Part shown: positions 31,717 to 38,648 of the stretch, one piece after another
Layout of the letters: every line of letters begins with the position of its first letter
Numbering within the stretch: position 1 is the first letter of the stretch
DNA from: an uncultured Bacillota bacterium
GTDB lineage: Bacteria > Bacillota > Clostridia > Tissierellales > Tepidimicrobiaceae
Direction: 5' to 3'
DNA: 38,648 nucleotides
NCBI GenBank assembly: GCA_937967955.1
Contig: CALBUB010000010.1
Span: forward strand, 1 to 38,648
Notes under the pieces: model-generated
Database searches by the model: none
What the model was told of the DNA's origin: nothing
Seen by the model: the letters and a program-made list of their open reading frames with translations, nothing else
Program-made: the position numbers and the translations under genes

Positions 31717-33264
31717 TTGAGTAACATAGATTTTAATACAAAAGTAGTAGAGATGAAAAATATAACTAAAAAATTTGGAGACTTTGTAGCAAATGACAAC
31801 ATAGATTTAACTGTTCATAAAGGCGAAATCCATGCTCTATTAGGAGAAAATGGGGCAGGAAAGACTACTTTGATGAATATACTCTATGGCTTATATCAGC
31901 CTACTTCTGGGGAAATATATATAAAGGGACAAAAGGTGGAAGTTACTAATCCAAATGTAGCAATAAAATATGGAATAGGTATGGTCCATCAACATTTTAT
32001 GTTAATCGATCCCTTTACTGTAACTGAGAATATTGTATTGGGTATGGAAGAAACTAAAAATTTTGGGATACTTAATTTAGAGGAAGCTGCAAAAAAAGTA
32101 GAGGAATTATCTAAAAAATTTGGCCTATATGTAGATCCTAATGCTTATATACAAGATATATCTGTAGGTATGCAACAAAGGGTGGAAATACTCAAAGCCC
32201 TTTATAGGGGAGCAGATATACTTATATTAGACGAGCCTACAGCTGTGTTGACTCCCCAAGAAATTGAAGAACTAATGGAAATACTGAAGGAATTAACTAA
32301 GCAAGGAAAAACAGTAATAATAATTACACATAAATTAAAAGAGATAAAGCAGGTAGCCGACTACTGTACCATAATTAGAAGAGGAAAGAAGATAGACACA
32401 GTGAAAGTAGAAGATGTTTCAGAGGAAGACTTAGCATCCATGATGGTAGGAAGGAATGTAAGCTTTAAAGTTGATAAAGTGGATAAAAAGCCAGGTGAAG
32501 TAGTATTAGAAATAGACAATCTATACGTTAAAGACAATAGAGGACTTGATGCTGTTAAAGGGCTTTCTCTAAAATTGAGAAAAGGAGAAATATTAGGAAT
32601 AGCTGGAGTAGATGGTAATGGTCAAAAAGAACTGTTGGAAGCTCTAACAGGCCTTAGGAAAGTAGAAAGTGGAAAAATAATCATGAATGGCAAAGATATA
32701 ACCAACCTATCTCCTAGAGAAATAATAGATAGCGGTATTAATAATATTCCTGAAGATAGGCAAAAAAGAGGTTTGGTCCTTGACTTTACTGTAGCAGAAA
32801 ACTTGATATTAGAAAATTACCATAAGGAACCTTTTTCTAATAAGGGCAAGTTAAACCATAAGGCTATAAATGATTTTGCAGCTGAATCTGTTGAAAAATT
32901 TGATGTTAGACCAAGGAATATTAATCAGCTGGCTGGGGCACTTTCTGGAGGTAATCAACAGAAGGTAATTATAGCCAGAGAGATTACTAATGACCCTGAA
33001 GTATTGATTGCTGCTCAGCCTACTAGAGGTTTAGATGTAGGTGCCATAGAATACGTCCATAAGTTTTTAGTAAACCAAAGAGATAACGATAAGGCAGTAC
33101 TTTTAATATCTTTTGAATTAGATGAAATAATGGATGTTTCAGATAAGATTGCAGTTATCTATGATGGTAAGATAGTTGATATAATAGATTCAAAAGATGC
33201 CGATGAAAATACTATCGGCCTGTTAATGGCTGGAGGGGGTGTAGACGATGAACAAGAGCAATAA
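31717..33264 (+). CDS. ABC transporter ATPase, nucleoside (BMP) importer type
   Basis: A 515-residue ATPase with two fused nucleotide-binding domains, as in sugar and BMP-type nucleoside importers. The first domain has LLGENGAGKTTLMNILYG (Walker A), the ABC signature DISVGMQQRVEILKAL, and ILILDEPTAVLTPQE. The second domain is degenerate: IAGVDGNGQKELLEALTG, ALSGGNQQKVIIAREI and AAQPTRGLDVG. TTG 31717 follows AGGAGGA. It overlaps the next permease gene by 17 bases. Confidence 0.93.
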   Translation: MSNIDFNTKVVEMKNITKKFGDFVANDNIDLTVHKGEIHALLGENGAGKTTLMNILYGLYQPTSGEIYIKGQKVEVTNPNVAIKYGIGMVHQHFMLIDPFTVTENIVLGMEETKNFGILNLEEAAKKVEELSKKFGLYVDPNAYIQDISVGMQQRVEILKALYRGADILILDEPTAVLTPQEIEELMEILKELTKQGKTVIIITHKLKEIKQVADYCTIIRRGKKIDTVKVEDVSEEDLASMMVGRNVSFKVDKVDKKPGEVVLEIDNLYVKDNRGLDAVKGLSLKLRKGEILGIAGVDGNGQKELLEALTGLRKVESGKIIMNGKDITNLSPREIIDSGINNIPEDRQKRGLVLDFTVAENLILENYHKEPFSNKGKLNHKAINDFAAESVEKFDVRPRNINQLAGALSGGNQQKVIIAREITNDPEVLIAAQPTRGLDVGAIEYVHKFLVNQRDNDKAVLLISFELDEIMDVSDKIAVIYDGKIVDIIDSKDADENTIGLLMAGGGVDDEQEQ

Positions 33265-34366
33265 AGTAGTGGTAACCATAATATCAATCCTATTTGGACT
33301 TTTAGTAGGAGCTTTGACCCTATTAATAGCTGGTTTTAATCCAATAGAAGCTTATGGAGTAATGTTTGAAGGTATATTCGGTAGCCCAAAATACATTTCT
33401 TGGACTATTGTAAGATCAACCCCCCTAATACTAACGGGTATTTCTGTAGCTTTTGCTTTTAAGACAGGTCTGTTCAATATAGGAGCAGAAGGCCAGTATA
33501 TTATAGGAAGCTTAGTGGCAACCTTAGTAGGTTATTTTCTCAAATTGCCAATAGTAATCCACGCAATAGTTGCCATATTGGCTGGATGTTTGGCGGCAGC
33601 AATTTGGGGAGGAATAGCAGGCTTTTTAAAGGCTAAATTTGGAATTAATGAGGTTATTACAACAATAATGTTAAACTGGACTGCTTTATACTTTAGTAAC
33701 TATGTGGTCTTTTGGGAGCCTTTTAAAAGGCCTAATAGGGATGCTTCTCAGCAAATATTGGATACTGCCAGTATAGAAATATTAGAAAAGTGGAAAGTAT
33801 CAGATGCAGGTAGAGAATTTCTCAAAAATCATGACTTTCTAAGGGAGTTTTTAAATCCGCCTGTTAACTTTGGCTTCATAATAGCCATATTAGTAGCCAT
33901 TTTAGTTTGGTACATATTGAAGCATACCACTTTAGGGTACCAACTAAAGGCCGTAGGTTTTAATAAGGATGCTGCTGAATATGGTGGAATAGATGTAAAG
34001 AGGAATATGGTTGTAGCTATGATGATAGCAGGGGCTATAGCAGGCCTGGCAGGTGCTACTCAGGTTTTAGGGGTTTCAAAGGAAACGGCTATTCTTACTG
34101 CTGTAGAAGGCTATGGTTTTGATGGTATGGCAGTAGCCCTTATAGCTAATAGCAATCCAATAGCATGTATTGCTGCAGGCTTGTTGTTTGGTGGCTTGAA
34201 ATATGCAGGAAGTAAATTGCAACCATTAATGGGAGCCCCATTAGAAGTAATCAATATAACCATAGGAGTAATAGTATTTTTCATAGCAATGCCAAAATTG
34301 ATTAATATATTAAGAACGGCTATTAGCAATAAGAAAAGAGGTGTAAAAGTTGAAGATACTAAATGA
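33248..34366 (+). CDS. ABC transporter permease, nucleoside importer (subunit 1)
   Basis: A 372-residue inner-membrane permease of the BPD_transp_2 type with about nine helices. Family segments are NIGAEGQYIIGSLVATLVGY, FGINEVITTIMLNW and LKAVGFNKDAAEYGGIDVKRN (the loop that contacts the ATPase), followed by GYGFDGMAVALIANSNPIAC. Start ATG 33248 lies inside the end of the ATPase gene, and the next permease overlaps its end, so all three are translationally coupled. Confidence 0.92.
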   Translation: MNKSNKVVVTIISILFGLLVGALTLLIAGFNPIEAYGVMFEGIFGSPKYISWTIVRSTPLILTGISVAFAFKTGLFNIGAEGQYIIGSLVATLVGYFLKLPIVIHAIVAILAGCLAAAIWGGIAGFLKAKFGINEVITTIMLNWTALYFSNYVVFWEPFKRPNRDASQQILDTASIEILEKWKVSDAGREFLKNHDFLREFLNPPVNFGFIIAILVAILVWYILKHTTLGYQLKAVGFNKDAAEYGGIDVKRNMVVAMMIAGAIAGLAGATQVLGVSKETAILTAVEGYGFDGMAVALIANSNPIACIAAGLLFGGLKYAGSKLQPLMGAPLEVINITIGVIVFFIAMPKLINILRTAISNKKRGVKVEDTK

Positions 34367-35282
34367 TATAGGTGGGATTATTGGTATAAGTTTAATGTAT
34401 TCTGCGCCCTTGATATACACCTCCTTAGGCGGAGTTTTATCAGAAAATTCTGGAGTAGTTAATATTGGACTTGAAGGTATGATGACCATTGGTGCTTTTA
34501 CTGGGGCAACTGTAGCTTACTTTACTAAAAACCCATGGTTAGGTTTTATAGCAGCTGGTATAGCAGGTGCTTTACTAGCCCTTCTTCATGCAATAGCTTG
34601 TGTTACCTTTACTGCAGATCAAGTAGTTTCTGGTATAGCTATTAATTTTATTGGTCCTGGTGTTGCTTTGTTTTTAACTAAAATATTCTTCGATGGTGCA
34701 GCCATGACCATACCTATAGATTTGGACAATAAAATACCTAGACCCCTTGAAGGCTTGTTTTCCCAAGGTTCTATTTTAGATTCAGTATTTAATCAGTATG
34801 CTACTGTTTATATAGCTTTTATATTAGTCTTCCTTGTATGGCTTATGTTATATAAGACTAAAATTGGCTTGAGAATTAGAGCTGTAGGAGAACATCCAAA
34901 GGCAGCGGAAACCCTAGGAATTAATGTATATAGGATAAAATATTTAGCAGTTATACTGTCTGGTGTATTAGCAGGCTTTGGTGGCGCTGCAATGAGTATT
35001 GCAGTAGTATCCAACTTTAGGAATACATTAATATCTGGGCAAGGCTTTATATCATTAGCAGCAGTTATATTTGGTAAATGGAAGCCTCAAGGAGCCATGT
35101 GGGGCTGTTTATTGTTTGGTGCTGCCCAAGGCATTTCCATTTATTTAGGACAAAGTGGAGTAGTTTCTTCACAACTATTAGCTATGTTACCTTATTTAAT
35201 AACAATAGTAGTACTCATACTGTTTGTAGGAGAATCTAGTGGACCTGCTGCAAACGGTGTGCCCTATGAAAGAGATAAATAA
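34350..35282 (+). CDS. ABC transporter permease, nucleoside importer (subunit 2)
   Basis: A 310-residue permease, shorter partner of the previous one. NIGLEGMMTIGAFTGATVAY near residue 40, TADQVVSGIAINFIGPGVAL, IRAVGEHPKAAETLGINVYR as coupling loop, and GQGFISLAAVIFGKWKPQGA are typical. The start is TTG 34350, overlapping the upstream gene by 17 bases with GAGGTG in front. It is the last gene of the unit, closed by a hairpin terminator. Confidence 0.92.
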   Translation: MKILNDIGGIIGISLMYSAPLIYTSLGGVLSENSGVVNIGLEGMMTIGAFTGATVAYFTKNPWLGFIAAGIAGALLALLHAIACVTFTADQVVSGIAINFIGPGVALFLTKIFFDGAAMTIPIDLDNKIPRPLEGLFSQGSILDSVFNQYATVYIAFILVFLVWLMLYKTKIGLRIRAVGEHPKAAETLGINVYRIKYLAVILSGVLAGFGGAAMSIAVVSNFRNTLISGQGFISLAAVIFGKWKPQGAMWGCLLFGAAQGISIYLGQSGVVSSQLLAMLPYLITIVVLILFVGESSGPAANGVPYERDK

Positions 35283-35319
35283 ACTTTTAGTCGTTACGAC
35301 TAAAAGTTTATTTATTTTT
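35279..35319 (+). terminator. Terminator of the BMP transporter operon
   Basis: A 15-bp perfect stem (ATAAACTTTTAGTCG / CGACTAAAAGTTTAT, loop TTA) followed by TTTATTTTT covers the permease stop codon. Confidence 0.85.
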
Positions 35320-35327
35320 AAAGGCTT

Positions 35328-35356
35328 TTTACTTTATTTTGAAGTTATGGTATAAT
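35328..35356 (+). promoter_or_regulatory. Promoter of rpoN
   Basis: TTTACT (35328-35333) and TATAAT (35351-35356) lie 17 bases apart, about 65 bases before the rpoN start. The -35 is a partial match only. Confidence 0.45.
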
Positions 35357-35422
35357 AAAAGTCAAAGGATAATATAGATTTAATATAAAGAACATTAATT
35401 TCCAAGTTTGGGAGTGAGCCTA

Positions 35423-36805
35423 ATGAAATTAGGGTACAATTTAGCCTTAGAACAAGTGCAAAAGCTAGTTATGACACCAGAACTAAGACAAGCTATCCAG
35501 CTACTCCAATTCACCAGCCAGGAACTTAGTGAATACATAAAACAGGAAATAGAGAAAAATCCAATGCTTGAGCCTATTAACAACCATATAGAACAGGAAA
35601 GTATAGAGGAGTATAGTATAGGGGAAGAGGAATTTGATTGGAAAGAATTTATTGAAAATTATGAAGATATTAGCTATAAGCCTGAGTTTGATAAGGATGA
35701 TAAGGAATACAACTATGAAAATATAATAAAACATACTAGCTCTTTAAAAGAACACTTACTATTTCAGTTGAATGTAGCTGGTTTAGATAAAAGGGAGATA
35801 AATATAGGTAGAGCAATAATTGAAAATATAGATGACAACGGTTACTTGGTTGTAGACACAAAGCAAATAGCATGTGATTTAGGAGTTGCTGTTGAAAGGG
35901 TTGAAAACGTTTTAACTGTTATACAGACTTTTGACCCTACTGGAGTAGGTAGTAGAAATTTAGCTGAATGTTTGCTAATACAGGTACGGGAAGATAAGAT
36001 TGACAATCCAAAGATAGAGTGTATAATAAACAACTATTTAGAGGATTTAGCCTATAATCGTTTAAATAAGGTGTCAAAAGAATTGAATATGGATTTAAAG
36101 GAAGTACAAAGTATATACGATTATATTAGAACCCTTGAGCCAAAACCAGGTAGAGCCTTTGGAAACCATTTAAGTGATGTTAGATATATTATTCCCGATG
36201 TTAACATAGAAGTAGTAGATGGAGAGTATATTATTTCCTTAAATGAAATAACAGCCCCAAAGCTTAATATCAATAAACATTATAGGGAAATGATACGGAA
36301 AGGCTTAGACTCAGAAGCTTCTGAATATTTAAAAGAAAAGCTAGCCCAAGCCCTTTGGATTATACGCAGTATAGAACAGAGAAGGATGACAATCTATAAT
36401 GTAGTAGAGTCTATTTTAAAGTTTCAGAAGGATTTCTTTGAAAAAGGAGAAAAAGCACTAAAGCCATTAACCCTAAAGGAAGTGGCTGACGATATAAATA
36501 TGCATGAATCAACAGTAAGTAGGGCAGTAAATGGTAAATATATGCAAACTCCCAGAGGCTTATTCGAATTAAAATATTTCTTCAGCAGTGGTCTTTCAAC
36601 TAATAAGGGACAAGATATTTCCTCAACTAGCATAAAAGCCATTATAAAAGAGATTATAGAAGGGGAAGATCCTAAAAAACCCTTAAGCGACCAAAACATA
36701 TCGGATATTTTAAAGAAAAGAGGCATAAAAATTTCCAGAAGAACAGTAGCCAAGTATAGGGATGAAATGGGAATACCTTCTTCTTCAATAAGAAGAAGAT
36801 ATTAG
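35423..36805 (+). CDS. rpoN: RNA polymerase sigma-54 factor RpoN
   Basis: A 460-residue sigma-54. The glutamine-rich activator-contact region I is at the start (LGYNLALEQVQKLVMTPELR, QAIQLLQ). An acidic segment (IEEYSIGEEEFDWKEF) follows. The core-binding domain includes LEPKPGRAF, the DNA-contact helix-turn-helix is in LKEVADDINMHESTVSRAVN, and the RpoN box SRRTVAKYRDEMGIPSS lies near residue 440. All regions are present and the length is normal. ATG 35423 follows GGGAGTG. It is monocistronic and not next to an enhancer-binding protein, so target promoters lie elsewhere. Confidence 0.95.
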   Translation: MKLGYNLALEQVQKLVMTPELRQAIQLLQFTSQELSEYIKQEIEKNPMLEPINNHIEQESIEEYSIGEEEFDWKEFIENYEDISYKPEFDKDDKEYNYENIIKHTSSLKEHLLFQLNVAGLDKREINIGRAIIENIDDNGYLVVDTKQIACDLGVAVERVENVLTVIQTFDPTGVGSRNLAECLLIQVREDKIDNPKIECIINNYLEDLAYNRLNKVSKELNMDLKEVQSIYDYIRTLEPKPGRAFGNHLSDVRYIIPDVNIEVVDGEYIISLNEITAPKLNINKHYREMIRKGLDSEASEYLKEKLAQALWIIRSIEQRRMTIYNVVESILKFQKDFFEKGEKALKPLTLKEVADDINMHESTVSRAVNGKYMQTPRGLFELKYFFSSGLSTNKGQDISSTSIKAIIKEIIEGEDPKKPLSDQNISDILKKRGIKISRRTVAKYRDEMGIPSSSIRRRY

Positions 36806-36958
36806 TATAAGCTTTTAGAAATACTATTGTTCCTATGTAAATTAAAATTGAAAATAGCTCTGATGTACCTATAAAAGTATTATAGTCCCTTGAAAATACC
36901 ATATATTTTATATATAATAAATATAAAAAATGAATATTTAGAAAAATCAGCATATGCA

Positions 36959-36996
36959 CTTGTTTATTCAGATGCTTTTGCATCGCCATAAACAAG
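36959..36996 (+). ncRNA. Structured RNA hairpin downstream of rpoN, function unknown
   Basis: CTTGTTTAT (36959-36967) pairs with ATAAACAAG (36988-36996) and GATGC (36971-36975) with GCATC (36980-36984) around TTTT, leaving a symmetric TCA/GCC internal loop. The 3' end shares three bases with the next hairpin, a terminator. It does not match a riboswitch core I know. It lies in a 360-base region between rpoN and the NlpC/P60 gene that otherwise holds only AT-rich sequence, a terminator and a short leader frame. Confidence 0.45.
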
Positions 36997-37034
36997 GCCG
37001 GTAGATATGCATTGTATATCTATGGCCTTTTTTT
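36994..37034 (+). terminator. Intrinsic terminator before the NlpC/P60 gene
   Basis: AAGGCC pairs with GGCCTT at the base and TAGATAT with ATATCTA above it, then seven T (37028-37034). It ends a transcript that covers the preceding hairpin, either rpoN read-through or a short RNA. The downstream NlpC/P60 gene then needs its own promoter or antitermination. Confidence 0.8.
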
Positions 37035-37084
37035 ATTTTCCATTTTTTATTATAAGATGCCTAGCAAATAGAAAGGAGGGATAC

Positions 37085-37162
37085 ATGGAAGATAAAAGGT
37101 TATATATAGGGGGTAACATACATAGGAATATAGTGACTAAATTAAAGGGTATCAGGGGGTAG
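37085..37162 (+). CDS. Possible 25-residue leader peptide before the NlpC/P60 gene
   Basis: ATG 37085 lies 6 bases after AAAGGAGGG, the best ribosome site in the area. The frame MEDKRLYIGGNIHRNIVTKL... ends with TAG 37160-37162, three bases before the next ATG at 37166. It resembles no family I know. It could be a translated leader that couples to the hydrolase gene, or a spurious frame. Confidence 0.35.
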   Translation: MEDKRLYIGGNIHRNIVTKLKGIRG

Positions 37163-37165
37163 GAG

Positions 37166-38596
37166 ATGAAGAAGCTTAGAAACATATTAGTTATTACCCT
37201 GCTACTTGCTTTTAGTTCTAATCCTTTTAGCTTTATTAGAAACATTAAAGAAAGGGATAACAAAAAATACAAGCAGTTTCAATCTAATATACCCAGAGTA
37301 ACAGAAGAAATGTTATATCCAGACTTTTGGCTTAAAAACACTAAGAAAGCTAAAAGGCTTATAGCAACCCCTGAGGAAATAGAAGCCTATAATATGGAAA
37401 CTATTAATATAAGTGAAACAGTTGTTGATTTAGAAGCCTATAGAGAAAGCTTTACTAAAGAGGAACTAATAGGCTTAATAAAAAATTTAAGCCAACTTCC
37501 TGCTTCTCCAGGCTACAATAGTAAAGGAGAAAAAGTAGATAAAGAGCATTATGAGTTACTAATTGAAAATCTAAACATAGAAGGAATAAAAGATATAAAT
37601 GAAGTTAGATATGGCATAGCAGTAAGAAGGACAGAAATGAGGACTTTTCCAACTTATGAGAGCTTACATATTTCACCAGAAGATTATAATATTGATAAAT
37701 TTATGGAAACAGCCGTATACCCTTTAGAACCCATGGCAATTTTACATGAAAGTAAAGATAAAAAATGGTATTTGGCTCAAATATATAACTATTTAGCCTG
37801 GATTCCAGTAAAAGATGTAGCTATAGCTGATAAAAAAATATTATTCGAATATTTAAACAGGGAGGACTTTTTAATAGTTACAGGCAGAAGGGTGTACACA
37901 AACTATAATCCCCTAGTTCCTGAAATATCCGAATTGCAACTAGACATGGGTGTAAGGCTTCCCTTAGCCCTAGAAGCTGAAATAAAGGAAGATATATATG
38001 GTCAAAATCCGGCAGGTAATTTTGTGGTAAAGCTTCCTAAAAGGAATGAAGAAGGTTATTTGGAATTTGTATATGGATTGATTCCTAGAACTGCCGATGT
38101 AAATATAGGCTATCTAGCCTATACAAGAGAAAATATAATTAAGCAGGCCTTTAAATTCCAAGGGGAAAGGTATGGTTGGGGCGGCATGTTTAATGGCAGA
38201 GACTGTTCTTCTTTCATAATGGACATATATAGGACCATGGGAATAAAGCTTCCTAGAAATTCAGCAGAACAAGGCAAGCAGGCAGCAGGAGTCTATTTTA
38301 GCTTTCCAGAAGCCATGCCATTAAAGGAAAGACAAAAAATACTTGACAAATTGAAGCCAGGCACTGCTTTGTATATGGCTGGCCATGTTATGCTTTATTT
38401 AGGAAAATATAAAGGTGAATATTATATGATACACGACCTATCAGGCTTCTATGAAAAAATAAACAATAAGATGGTCTTTAAAAATGTATGGGAAGTGGCA
38501 GTAACTCCCTTAAGCCTATTAACTTATGTAGATGGAAAATATAAAACTTACTTAGAAGCTCTATATGGTGCTAGAGAATTTATACTGGAGAAATAA
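37166..38596 (+). CDS. Secreted SH3-domain NlpC/P60 cell-wall hydrolase
   Basis: A 476-residue exported protein. The N-terminal signal peptide reads RNILVITLLLAFSSNPFSFI. The middle part (about 130-300) contains two SH3b-like domains (VRRTEMRTFPTYESLHISPE, KKWYLAQIYNYLAWIPVKDV). The NlpC/P60 catalytic domain has C347 in RDCSSFIMDIYRTMGIKLPR, H407 in GHVMLYLGKY and H423 in IHDLSGF, the expected triad. This domain order is as in YkfC-like gamma-D-Glu-diamino acid endopeptidases, which recycle or cut stem peptides. Start by GGTAGGAG. No export of a partner is visible. Confidence 0.92.
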   Translation: MKKLRNILVITLLLAFSSNPFSFIRNIKERDNKKYKQFQSNIPRVTEEMLYPDFWLKNTKKAKRLIATPEEIEAYNMETINISETVVDLEAYRESFTKEELIGLIKNLSQLPASPGYNSKGEKVDKEHYELLIENLNIEGIKDINEVRYGIAVRRTEMRTFPTYESLHISPEDYNIDKFMETAVYPLEPMAILHESKDKKWYLAQIYNYLAWIPVKDVAIADKKILFEYLNREDFLIVTGRRVYTNYNPLVPEISELQLDMGVRLPLALEAEIKEDIYGQNPAGNFVVKLPKRNEEGYLEFVYGLIPRTADVNIGYLAYTRENIIKQAFKFQGERYGWGGMFNGRDCSSFIMDIYRTMGIKLPRNSAEQGKQAAGVYFSFPEAMPLKERQKILDKLKPGTALYMAGHVMLYLGKYKGEYYMIHDLSGFYEKINNKMVFKNVWEVAVTPLSLLTYVDGKYKTYLEALYGAREFILEK

Positions 38597-38633
38597 TTAA
38601 CAAAATAATAGAGAATATTGATGGGTGATTTCA

Positions 38634-38648
38634 ATGTATGATAAGGAG
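38634..38648 (+). CDS. Start of the next gene (3' partial)
   Basis: ATG 38634 follows GGGTGATTTCA, a typical ribosome site in this genome, 37 bases after the NlpC/P60 stop. Only five codons (MYDKE) fall in the window, so no family can be given. The short spacing suggests it is co-transcribed with the hydrolase gene. Confidence 0.5.

Noticed and set aside
36806..37165. A c-di-AMP (ydaO) riboswitch upstream of the NlpC/P60 gene
   Set aside because: The conserved ydaO core segments are missing and the hairpins seen are too short and of a different layout.
1..38648. CRISPR arrays, insertion sequences, prophage genes, tRNA or rRNA genes, toxin-antitoxin pairs
   Set aside because: Reading through the window gave no spaced direct repeats, transposase or integrase genes, tRNA-like cloverleaf ends or recognisable toxin pairs.

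Overview
The window is an AT-rich chromosome segment from an anaerobic, low-GC Gram-positive bacterium. The most likely group is an amino-acid-fermenting clostridium of the Tissierella/Sporanaerobacter type. The evidence is a complete glycine reductase operon with two in-frame UGA (selenocysteine) codons, a tandem glycine riboswitch, a BMP-type nucleoside ABC importer, RpoN, RodA, VanW and NlpC/P60 wall proteins, strong AGGAGG-type ribosome sites and frequent GTG/TTG starts. The species call is inference. No IS element, prophage, CRISPR array, tRNA or rRNA gene was seen.

Layout. (1) 1-7.8 kb is mostly single small plus-strand genes: DUF523, a sirtuin, SRAP, a MobA-like nucleotidyltransferase, an AlkD-like glycosylase, a zinc-ribbon protein, a CobO-type corrinoid adenosyltransferase and a small lipoprotein. 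A stand-alone GIY-YIG/UVR nuclease lies on the minus strand. A frameshifted membrane protein gene and two weaker remnants also lie here. A divergent hxlR/dps pair with overlapping promoters follows. (2) 7.8-12.1 kb is minus strand: padR-DUF1700-DUF4097-S41 peptidase, probably one envelope-related operon, then rodA. (3) 12.2-20.7 kb is plus strand: nfo, queG, a Kbl/BioF-type aminotransferase, DUF503, nth, vanW, DUF2225, ogt, a Cof-type HAD phosphatase and trmL. (4) 20.8-22.4 kb is a Na/Pi cotransporter fused to a PhoU-like domain. (5) 22.5-30.4 kb is promoter, glycine riboswitch with terminator, then trxB-trxA-grdE-grdA-grdB-grdC-grdD, closed by a strong terminator. (6) 30.4-35.3 kb is promoter, BMP lipoprotein, ATPase and two permeases, then a terminator. 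(7) 35.3-38.6 kb is rpoN, a two-hairpin element, and an SH3-NlpC/P60 hydrolase. The first codons of another gene are at the right edge.

How the genes work together. Glycine sensed by the riboswitch should favour read-through into the grd operon. NADPH electrons pass through TrxB and TrxA to selenoprotein GrdA. GrdE plus selenoprotein GrdB activate glycine, and GrdC/GrdD release acetyl phosphate. The Kbl-type enzyme upstream could interconvert glycine and 2-amino-3-ketobutyrate. DNA repair functions (GIY-YIG/UVR, SRAP, AlkD, Nfo, Nth, Ogt) are unusually frequent in the first 19 kb but do not form one operon.

Most of the window is recognisable core and Stickland metabolism. I do not see a convincing wholly new system. 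The best second-look items are RNA-level features: a long hairpin that buries the vanW ribosome site, intercistronic stem-loops in the grd and BMP operons, and a two-hairpin element downstream of rpoN. The cysteine-free HxlR/dps switch is also worth checking.
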